From Dryobates pubescens (taxonomy: Eukaryota; Chordata; Aves; Piciformes; Picidae): a DNA stretch of 64,000 bases. The position numbers and the translations under genes were made by a program. The DNA is taken from contig NC_071624.1 in the NCBI RefSeq assembly GCF_014839835.1, positions 22,079,112-22,143,111 on the forward strand, read 5' to 3'. Below are positions 9,134 to 19,158 of the stretch, piece after piece. The number at the start of each line of letters is the position of its first letter. Position 1 is the first letter of the stretch. Under the pieces are notes generated by a model. That model searched no databases and was not told where the DNA came from. It was given only the letters and a program-made list of their open reading frames with translations.

Positions 9134-12100
9134 ATGCAGAGGAGTGAAAGCAGCGCAGAGTAAGTTTTCTTCTCCTAGGTTTTGGTAGAGGGAAGGGGCA
9201 GAGGAGAAAGCAGGGAACATGCTCCAGCTGCTTTGCTCCTCATTTCTGCTGCACATCATTGTGGGCCTTAGCCATTGAAGGATTTCAAGTTGCTATTTCA
9301 GATAGTGATGTTTTAGCCCAGAGCTAAGAAGAAGAGGTGAGGTAAGTCCTCTCTGTCACACCAGGGGAGTCTGAGATCTCAGCAGTCAGCCAGCCTGTCC
9401 TGTTACAGCGAACTGGGTAGGTTTGTGGAGCTGGATGGGAAAGATCCTCTGGCCACAGTGATGTCCTTGCTGCTTTAGCTGTGCCATGCTCAGAGCTGCA
9501 AGGAGCAGAGCTATGTTCCTCAACAGAGCCAACTCAGAGCAGGGGCAGAGAAGGCAGGAAACCTGTGTCCTGGATCAGATGTGGAGGAGATGCTTGCTGG
9601 AGCTTTTGTGCCCTGCAGCTCTCTGGCTTGATACCTGGCCAGGCGGAAGCCGTATCTGTGCTGCTGGAAATAAGCTGCACTCCTGTCCCAGGCAACATCT
9701 CTTCTAGGCACAGCTGAATTTCTTTCCAGGTGCTTTTGTCCCCTGGAGCAAGGGGCTGGATTTCATGTTAAGGGATTGGCTTCAGTGTGATGCCAGTGCA
9801 GTCTGGCACCGCTTCAGTGAACTTGCCAACTGGCTGAGTGCCAAGTGGCCATCAGCAGAGGCTAGAAAGGGTGGCCCAGGAGAGCTAGAAGTTAAGGCTT
9901 GCTTGTTACTATTGATTATTAATCAGCAGCATCACTGGGCTCTTCAGATGGAGGCAAGGCTTAGTCCAACCTTTTCTGAGTCATTCCAGGGGAGGAAGAG
10001 GGGCCATGCAGTCCATGGGGACAAATTCCAGTTTGAAGCCCTCTCTCTGTTTTGCAAGGGGAGGAAAATCTACATTGCCTTCATCTCTGTGACTTGGTAT
10101 CTTTATTGTTGACACGATGGCCACACTCTAGCTAAAGTCTTTGGTAGTCTTTGAAAGTTTGGTGTTGCAGCATGAACGCTGAGTAATTCTTTTATCATTG
10201 TTTCAGGCTTACACTGGTTCTTCAATACGTTCTACAGCAGCACAGGTTCCAGGTTCACTTAGAAACTGAGTATCCTGAAGTAGTTTTGTGTGTTGGAGAA
10301 ATGTGTTTTGGTGTAAAAGCAAGACAGAAGATGCCCAAAGCCTCAAAACAAGATCAAAAACACACCCTTGCCCGTGCCCTGTGTGCCCTGCTGAACTCTG
10401 GAGGAGGGGTGGTAAAAGCAGAGATTGCAAATGAAGGCTACAGTTTGGAGAGAGATGGCATTGGAGCAGACTTAGAAGAGGCTTTTCGGTCTCTCCTTTT
10501 GATTGTAGAGTGGGAAAAATACCTGGACTTGGAACAGCAAGGTAACAACCTCCTGATCTTTGTGAAAGCCTGGAGCAGCGAGAGCACAGCCTCAGGGTCT
10601 GCAAGTGCAAAGCCACGGATCTGCAGCCTGAGCACTGGGTTGTACAGAAAAAGTGGAGCTTCTCTTCCGCACATGAACCCTACTGAAGCTCTTCTTTTCC
10701 TTACAGAAAAGCAGGAGAAAGCCAGGAGAAATCGCAGCCTGGCTGCTGAAAGGGATTATGAGGCTTACAGGAGGGGTACTTTGCGGCTGAATTATGTCAC
10801 GCTGGAACCACATGATGCAAGAGCTGCTGAAAGATATTTTATCAGGTGGTACCCGGGTGCTATCAGGTGGGTGCAGGATGCTATGATGTGGTTCCCATTT
10901 GATATCAGCTGTATAAGAGATACTGTAAGAGAGAACAGCCTTGAACCACCTGATACAATCAGCTGTACAAGAGATGCTGAAAGAGAGAGCAGCCTGGAAC
11001 CACCTGATACAATCAGTTGTACAAGAGATGCTGAAAGAGAGAGCAGCCTGGAACCACCTGCAAAAATCAGGCAGACAACAGATGTTGAAGGGGACAGGAG
11101 GGATTTCTGGAGTGATCTTATAGAGCTGTATAATAGGGGCCAACTGCATCACGGAGAGAAGCTGCCTTTCACAGAGTCAAGATATGTGGCATTTAAGCAC
11201 TACTCAACGGACAACTTCCTGACTCGTGTCAGGGAAGTGCTGCCTCAGTATATTGCTGGGTTTGCAAACACAGATGGTGGGTATCTGTGGATCGGGGTGG
11301 ATGATGATGGCAGAGTGCAGGGATTCAGCTGTGATGATGAGGAGCAGAGAGAGCTAGAAGTTCTCATCGAATCAATTCATTGCAAATTAACTGCCTTCCA
11401 CATGTGCCAGATGCGTGACAGGTGCTGCATAGACTATCACCACAAACTATTCCCAGTGTGTGGAGCAGATGGAGAGCGCTGTGGCCACGTCTGTGCTGTG
11501 ATAGTTCAGCCCTGCAGATGTGTCCTGTTTGCTGAAGCCCCAGACTCATGGGTCGTGGAAGATAACAAGATCAGCAGACTGGAAGCAAAGAAGTGGGCTA
11601 AGAGGATGACCGATACGGATCCAGGTCCAAAAGAGGAGGACAATCCCTCTCTCTTTTCCATGTTTCCCTTTCTTGTCCTGCTGCTGGCCTGGCAGTGTTG
11701 TTTGCCTGTGACAGTCTTACTTGCTTTTCAGGCTTCTTTGTGGCCTGGCCAACCCTTGAGTGCTTGAGGTGCTTGCTAAATCCTTCCCTTTCTGCTGCTG
11801 CTTTCCTGAATGCTTGCTGCAGGCTGCAGCAGCTGCTGGTGACCAGCAATTTATTAATGCTTTGGCTACAGCTGCTGCCAGTCTAATCAGCTGAGCACTG
11901 TGGACAGAGCAGTTGCTCCCTGGGCAGTGAGAGGAGCCCCACTAACAGAGGCAGAGGTCATCACAGCAGCTGATGAGAGAAGGAAACCAAGGCCCATGAC
12001 CTGAGCCTGTTCTGCTGCTGATCAACTGCTGTCCCTGTGAGCTGCAAGGTCTCTGTCTCTGCTTTGCTTTTCTTCTTTCCAGGATGAGCAAAAGACCCAA

Positions 12101-15100
12101 AAGCAGCAGGAGTGAGGCCAGCCTGTGGCTCTTGCCCTGAGGGGCAGCAAATGCCCCTGCTGTATCACAGGGCTTTCTTTCTGTTCCTTCCAGATCTTGC
12201 AAGGCTTTCTTCGACCTTTAGGCAAGAGCTGAGTCTGACAGGGAGGCCACCTCTTGCCAAGGCAGTTTATTCAGCCCAAGGAGCTGACAGTGCTGCTACC
12301 CTTTGTGAGAACCTCTTTCCAGGTGGGTCTGCACATTGCTTCCCCTCTCTGGTAGCTTTGCAGGCTGAATCTCGAGGGCATGGCCTAGGTGAAAGAGGAG
12401 ATTGAAGACATCCTTTAAAGAGGTGAAAGAGATGCAACTCCTTTGCAGCCCTGACAGCAGCATTGCACTCAAATGGCTGAGGAGCTCCTTGGCCAGGGAT
12501 TGACCTTGTGCCAGCTGTTGATGGGGGTGCCTGAGCTCAGCTTGCTGAACTCTGGGGCCTGAGCTCAGCCCTGCCAGTGCCTTTTCACAATTCAATGAAA
12601 GAAGGGAACATGAGAGGAGGAGGTGCCTTGGGATCAGCCCAGTGCCAATACAGCAAGTGGCTGGGGCCAGAGTGGGGAGGCTGCTGCTGCTTGCAGGCAA
12701 ACATTGCTGTGGCAGTGCAAGAAAAGCCTGGTGTCCAGGGCCTTCAGGATGGACCTGGTATTGTCTCTTTCTTCATTCACTGGGTCTCCTGAACAAGACT
12801 GGGAACAGCCAGTCCCTTGCCTGAAGATGTCTCTTCAGCCTCCTTTTCTGCAGGCTGAACAACCCCATCTCCGTCAGCCTCTCCTCACAGGCCTTGTGCT
12901 CCCCCAGTACCAAGTTTTACTCTTTGGCTCAAGTTTTACTCTTTGGCTCAAGTTTTACTCTTTGGCTCAAGTTTTACTCTTTGGCTCAAGTTTTACTCTT
13001 TGGCTCAAGTTTTACTCTTTGGCTCAAGTTTTACTCTTTGGCTCAAGTTTTACTCTTTGGCTCAATTTTTACTAGCAGGACAGAACATCTTCCAGACAGC
13101 TGGCCTGCAGTACTGGCAGAAGGAGCCAGGGAGCTGCATAGTTTCCCTATGTTCCATGAGCAGGAGGTTGGAGCTCTCCTCAGCTGCTTGGATCCACACA
13201 AGTCCATGGGACCAGATGGGATCCATCCTAGGGTGCTGAGAGAGCTGGCAGATGTGCTGGCCAAGCCGCTTTCCATCATTTTTCATCAGTCCTGGCTCAC
13301 TGGAGAGATCCCAGAAGACTGGAAGCTGGCCAGCGTGGTGCCCATCCACAAGAAGGGCCAGTTGGATGAGCCAGGGAATTACAGGCCTGTCAGCCTGACC
13401 TCAGTGCCAGGCAAGATTATGGAACAGGTCATCTTGAGTGCAATCACACAGCACTTAGAGGATGGCCAAGGGATCAGACCCAGCCAGCGTGGGTTTAGGA
13501 AGGGCAGGTCCTGCCTGACCAACCTGATCTCCTTCTATGATCAGGTGACTGCCAGGTGGATGTGGGGAGGCCTGTGGATGAACTCTACCTGGACCTCAGC
13601 AAGGCCTTTGACACCGTTCCCCATAGCAAACTCCTGGCCAAGCTGTCAGCCCCTGGCTTGGATGGGAGCACACTCCAATGGGTTAGGAACTGGCTGGAGG
13701 GCCGAGCCCAGAGAGTGGTGGTGAATGGTGCCACAGCCAGCTGGTGGCCAGGCACTAGTGGTGTGCCCCAGGGATCAGTCTGGGCCCCATGCTATTTAAC
13801 ATCTTTACAGATGATCTGGATGAGGGCATTGAGTCCATCAGCAGTAAATTTGCTGACAACACCAAGCTGGGGGCAGGAGTTGATCTGCTGGAGGGTAGAG
13901 AGGCTCTGCAGAGGGACCTCGACAGGCTGGACAGATGGGCAGAGGCCAAGGGCAGGAGATTGAACACATCCAAGTGCCAGGTTCTGCACATTGGCCACAG
14001 CAACCCCAGGCAGTGCTACAGGCTGGGGTCAGAGTGGCTGAGAGCAGCCAGGCAGAGAGGGACCTGGGGGTGCTGGTCGATGGTAGGCTGAACATGAGCC
14101 TGCAGTGTGCCCAGGCAGCCAAGAGGGCCAATGGCATCCTGGCCTGCATCAGGAAGAGTGTGGCCAGCAGGAGCAGGGAGGTCATTCTGCCCCTGTACAC
14201 TGCACTGGTTAGGCCGCACCTTGAGTACTGTGTCCAGTTCTGGGCCCCTCAGTTTAGGAAGGAGGTTGACTTGCTGGAACGAGTCCAGAGAAGAACAACA
14301 AAGTTGGTGAGGGGTTTGGAACACAAGCCCTATGAGGAGAGGCTGAGGGAGCTGGGGTTGCTTAGCCTGGAGAAGAGGAGACTCAGGGGTGACCTTCTTG
14401 CTCTCTACAACTACCTGAAGGGAGGTTGTAGACAGGTAGATGTTGGTCTCTTCTCCCAGGCAGCCAGTACCAGAACAAGAGGACACAGTCTCAGGCTGCA
14501 CCAGGGGAGATTTAGGTTGGATGTTAGGAAGAAGTTCTATACAGAGAGAGTGATTGCCCATTGGAATGGGCTGCCTGGGGAGGCGGTGGAGTCGCCATCA
14601 TTGGAGGTGTTCAGGAGGAGACTTGATGGGGTGCTTGGTGCCATGGGTTAGTTGTTTAGGTGGTGTTGGATTGGTTGGACGTGATGATCGTGAAAGTATC
14701 TTCCAACCTGGTTTATTCTATTCTATTCTATCTGTATTTCAGAGGGCTGCATTTGCCTGCCTCACACCAATGCTGTTTCTTCTGCTTTGCCTTCCCAGTG
14801 AGACCTGCCAGCATCACATGTACCCCAGAAAAACTCAGGGAAGATCTCCTCCAGGAGCATCCAGGATTGGATAGCTTAATTGAAAGCCAACTCCAGCCCC
14901 TCTCAGAGGGAGTTCTGATATTTTCCAGGAGCTGGGCTGTTGATGTCGGCTTGCCAGCAAACCAGCTCATCATTTGTGATGTTCTCCAAGTAGCCAAGGA
15001 CAGGCCACCTATCCTTTATACAGTCTGCAAGCAGATCTCAGAGGCCTTGGTTGGGTACTCCAGGAGCACAGCCCGGAGGCTGAAGGAGAAATTAGTCAAC

Positions 15101-17811
15101 ACAGGAGGCTATATCCACAAGCTGTGTGTAATACCCAAGCTGCTGACATTGCCTGCCCAGGGGAGCTGTGGAGAAGAGTGGGATCAGAACATTGAACAGA
15201 AGTATCCCCCTGGCTACGGCCTGGTCAGCAGTGGCAACCTGAGGGACCTCTTGCATGCTCTCACATTAGCTCTGCTGACTTTCAAGTCCTTTTTAAGTGA
15301 CAGAGTTGGCTCTGAGTTTCTGAACCTCTTGACCCTCAGACAATACCAGGTGCTGTCAGAAAATCTTCCCAGAACTAAGAAGCTCTATGTGTATGGTCTG
15401 CCAGGCACAGGGAAAACAGTGGTGGCCCTGAAGATCATGCAGAAAATAAGACTCATGCTGCAGTGCTCACGAGAGGAAGTTCTTTATATCTGTGAGACCA
15501 AGGGCCTGAGAGATTTTGTGCGGTAAGTATTTCCTCCAGGGACTCATTCCAACTTCATGGTATTTCACCAGCACTTCTGACTAGCTGCGTGCTGATCAGT
15601 CTGGCATCATAGAATGCTTTGGGTAGGAAGGGGTGTTAAAGATCATCTAGTTCCACTGGTCCCCTAGACTGGGTTTCTCAGGGCCCCATCCAGGCTGACT
15701 TTGACCAATTCCAGTCTTGGAGCTTTCAAAAGATCTCTGTGCAACCTATTCCAGTGCCTCAGCACCCTCCTGGGGAAGCATCTATACCTTATGTCCAATA
15801 TAAATCCAGCTTCTTCCAGCTTGCAGCCATTCTCCTTGTCCTGTCACCTGCCTTTGTGAAAAGGCTACAGCTCTCCTATAGCCCCCTTCAAAGAGTGGGA
15901 GGCTGTTCTAATGTCTCTCAAAACCCTTCTCTTCTCTTGGGATAGGGACTGCAGAGCTGACCCCAGGACTGCACATGGGGTCTCGGCATAGTGCAGCAGA
16001 GGGGCAGAATCCCCTCCCTGCCCCTGCTGCCTACACCGATTTGGATCAGCAAGGAACAGGCTGGGGCTGGGCTGGCAATGCTTGGTGCCAGCTCATGTGC
16101 AGTTTTTATCTTCTCTCAGCACCCCCAAATCTTTCTCTACACAGCTGCTCTCCTGCCCTTGATCCCCAGCATGGATTGATACTGGGGGTTGCCCTCATCC
16201 AAGTGCAGGACCTTGCCCTTGGCTTTCTTCATCAGTTTGGCAATAGTCCAATAGCCTGTCCATGTCCCTTGGGATGGATTCCTTCCTGACCACACCACAC
16301 AGACTGGTGTCATTGGCAAACTTACTGAGGGTGCCTTGATCCCACCGGTGCTAGTACTGACCCCTGAGGTACCCCACACAGGACTTGTCTCCACTGAGAC
16401 ATTAATCATTACTCTTTGAGGGTAATCTGCAAGTTAGTCCTTATCCATTGAGTGGTCCTACCATCAAATCCATGCCTTTCCAATTTGGAGACTAGGATGT
16501 CATGGGACACAGCATCACAGGCCTTGCAGACGTCCAGGTAGATATTAGTTACATTTTTATTGTTCATCAACACTGTTGTCCCATCATAGAAGGCCACCAG
16601 ATCTTGCCAGGCACAGTGGTGAGACTGAGTGGCTTGCAGTTCCCTGGGTCTGCCTTATATCCCTTTTGGACAAGAGGATTTTTTTCCCCCTCTCCCAGTC
16701 AGATCTTCACCAGACTGCCATGACACCTCAGATATGATGGACAGCAGCTTGGCAGCTGCATCCACCAGTTCCCTCAGGACCCAGGGGTGGATCCTCTCAG
16801 GTCCCATGGACTTGTGCACCTTCATTTTCCTTAGGGGGTGTTGAAGCTGAGCTTCACTTAGAGCGGCTGTGCCCTTTGGTCCAACACCACAGCATTGTGA
16901 GCCCAGTGTGACAGATGTGCACATTGTTCTGATCAGTTATAAGCAGCAGCAAGCAGTTAGCAATGCAGAGGTGGTTTTTAATGCACTGGTGTCTCTCCTG
17001 CAGGCAGAAAGACATTTGCCAAGCGGTGACCAGAGAAGAGTTTTTGAAGGAGAGCTTCAGCACTGTGAAGCACATAATCATTGATGAAGCACAGAGTTTC
17101 CGAGATCAGGAAGGTGATTGGTATGGGAAAGCCTTGAGACTGACTTCATCACAAGACCTCCCTGAGCCTGGCTTCCTCTGGATTTTCTTGGATTACTTAC
17201 AGACAAGTCACAGCTTCCCAACTGGCCTTCCAGATGCAGCTCAGCATGATCCTGTCGAGTCGCTGACCAATGTGGTTCGCAGTGCCAGCAGCATCTATGG
17301 CTATGTAAGAGACAGAATGAAAGAGATTGTAGAGCATCCCAGCCAGGGGATTCCCATCCCATGTCTGAGAAGCTTGGTAGAGAGGGCCACCTGTGCTCAC
17401 CCTGTGACAGGCAGGTTAGAAATACAGCAGATAAGATTTACTGAAACAAGTCAGTATGTGGCAGGACGCTGTAGAGAATACCTCAGGGAGGGCTACTCAG
17501 CGAAGGATATTGCTGTGCTGTTCTGCAGAGATACAGATGGACAGGCAAATGCCCACTGGAGCTTGCTGGCAGAAAGTTTAGGACTTAATTCAAGGATACC
17601 ATTCCTGACACTGGAGAGCAGCTCCTGGAGGGAGCATGCTGTTATTGACAGCATCCAGAATTTTGCTGGCTTGGAGAGGAGCATTGTGTTTGGTATTATT
17701 CCTCCATCTGTGCAGGAAGAGGAAAAGCTTTTAACTAATCTCTTGGTCTGGATAGCATCCAGAGCAATTTCAGATCTGCACTTACTGTTCATGCAACGAA
17801 GCTCCTCGTGA
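9134..17811 (+). CDS. SLFN-like: Schlafen copy B, group III SLFN, predicted nuclease-dead
   Basis: Five coding exons join in phase: 9134-9159, 10207-11624, 12194-12322, 14799-15522, 17004-17811 (about 1034 codons). Order: SLFN-specific N-terminus with [20 protein letters not shown] core (exon 2) with [26 protein letters not shown] and [10 protein letters not shown]; a linker resembling human SLFN11 after DTDP; SWAVD near residue 569; Walker A GLPGTGKT near 724-731; Walker B IIIDEAQ near 790-796; [10 protein letters not shown] near the C-terminus. In SLFN11/13 the nuclease uses two Glu and one Asp. Here the second Glu is Ala (codon 11189-11191), so RNA cleavage is probably lost. Exon 2 also holds three in-frame 54-bp repeats. 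The upstream ATG used by copy C is deleted, so the internal ATG at 9134 is the likely start. The exon 2 donor (CCAG|GTCCAA) is weak. Intron 3 carries a CR1. The gene is otherwise open; expression is unknown. Confidence 0.88.
10907..11068 (+). repeat. 3 x 54-bp in-frame coding repeat in SLFN copy B exon 2
   Basis: Units at 10907-10960, 10961-11014 and 11015-11068 each encode 18 residues of the pattern [18 protein letters not shown]. The second and third are nearly identical. Copy C has only one partial counterpart (NDLCLEPPAKI) at this point. The array lengthens the linker between the N-terminal region and the SLFN core nuclease motifs. Confidence 0.95.
12825..12905 (-). mobile_element. short CR1 fragment
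   Basis: Antisense CR1 scrap (CAGGCTGAACAACCCCATCT ... CTCCTCACAGGCCTTGTGCT). The same scrap lies in copy C at about 26,160-26,237, so it predates that duplication. Confidence 0.75.
12911..13075 (+). repeat. 19-bp tandem array at the CR1 insertion boundary
   Basis: About 8.6 head-to-tail copies of AAGTTTTACTCTTTGGCTC. It lies exactly between the pre-insertion intron sequence (CCCCCAGTACC) and the truncated 5' end of the CR1. Copy C has CAGTACC joined directly to ATTTCAGAGGG. Confidence 0.95.
13076..14740 (+). mobile_element. CR1 LINE, 5'-truncated, in intron 3 of copy B
   Basis: The longest CR1 of the window. It encodes most of the reverse transcriptase in pieces: [69 protein letters not shown] and [16 protein letters not shown]. 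The C-terminal part runs through [18 protein letters not shown] to PLEVF-type ends. Frames shift several times and the FADD box reads FADN, so it is dead. The 3' end has ATTCTATT-type tail repeats. The site is empty in copy C, making this a post-duplication insertion. No target-site duplication is obvious, as is usual for CR1. Confidence 0.95.
15607..16924 (-). mobile_element. CR1 LINE fragment in the last intron of copy B
   Basis: Orthologue-in-paralogue of the element at 471-1780 in copy A, with the same antisense reverse-transcriptase remnants and the same insertion point. Confidence 0.8.
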
Positions 17812-18387
17812 TCGGGTCAGAGGCTGGAGATGTTTCCACTGCCTGAAACAGGAGGACATCCTTGTTCCTCTCTAAAAGCCCAGACATTCCTGGGGAGCTT
17901 CCCCAGCCCACATGAAATCAATTCTCAGTCAGTATATGTTAGAAGAGAACAGAATCATTTAGGCTAGAAAAGGCCTTTGAAGGTGATCAACCATTACCCA
18001 GCACTGCCAGGTCACCATTAAAGCCAAAGCCCCATGGTGCTACTGCTCAGCTGTCATGGCTTGAGTTGAAATGTGCTGCTGTTATTCAAGCCCATCCTGC
18101 CTCATGCCAGTGTCAAAAGGAAAGTGCTGGGTGCAGCAAAGTATTCTGGAGATCAGAGTGTAAGAGGGGAGGCTTCCTGCCCTGGTTGCTGCTTTCAGGC
18201 TGTTATGAATAACCAGTCAACTTTAGTTAATAACAACAATTATATTTTATGAATGGCAATAGAAGGCAAGCAAACAGCGCTGGGTGCGCGGGGAGTCTGT
18301 GCTCTACCAACAGGCACACCACACACAGCTTTGTTTCCCTTTATGTACTCCATCCTCTAATACAGATTCATAACAGGCCAATGGATA

Positions 18388-19158
18388 GCATTCAACAAGT
18401 CCAAGTGCCAGGGGCTGCACTTTGGCCACAGCAACCCCATGCAGAGCTACAGGCTGGGGTCAGAGTGGCTGGAAAGCTCCCAAACAGGGACCTGGGGTGC
18501 TGATTCACAGCTGCCTAAACATGAGCCAGCCCTGTGCCCAGGTGGCCAAGAAGGCTAATGGCATCCTGGCCTGCAGTAGGAACAGTGTGGCCAGCAGGAG
18601 CAGGGAAATCATTGTGCCCCTGTACTCGGCATTGGTTAGGCCACACCTTGAGTCCTGTGTCCAGTTATGGGCCCCTCAGTTTAGGAAGGACAGCGAGACT
18701 TTTGAACATGTCCAGAGAAGGGCAATAAGGCTGGGGAGAGGAATTGAGCACAGCCCTGGGAGGAGAGGCTGAGGGAGCTGGGGTTGCTTAGCCTGCAGAA
18801 GAGGAGGCTCAGGGGTGACTTCATTGCCCTCTCCAACTCCCTGAAGGGAGGTTGTAGCCAGGTGGGGGTTGGTCTCTTCTCCCAGGCAACCAGCACCAGA
18901 ACAAGAGGACACAGCCTCAAGCTGTGCCAGGGGAAGTTTAGGCTCAAGGTGAGGAGAAAGTTCTTCACCGAGCGAGTCGTTCGCCATTGGGATGTGCTGC
19001 CCAGGGAGGTGGTGGAGTCCCCATCCCAGGCGGTGTTCAAGAGGGGATTGGATGTGGCACTTGGTGCCATGGTCTAGTCGCGAGGTCTGTGCTGACAGGT
19101 TGGACTCAATGATCTTTGGGGTCTCTTCCAACCTTGGTGATACTGTGATAACTTTTCT
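18388..19158 (+). mobile_element. CR1 LINE, 3' part (copy B spacer)
   Basis: Copy of the 3242-4012 element carried along by the tandem duplication; the same frames and tail, with only scattered differences. Confidence 0.9.

Noticed and set aside
13935-14651. 238-codon open frame on the + strand
   Set aside because: It is the C-terminal end of CR1 ORF2 inside the copy B intron insertion, not a host gene.
14660-14798. Start of SLFN copy B exon 4 frame inside the CR1 tail
   Set aside because: The open frame runs upstream by chance; the acceptor CTTCCCAG at 14798 and the phase with exon 3 set the true exon start.
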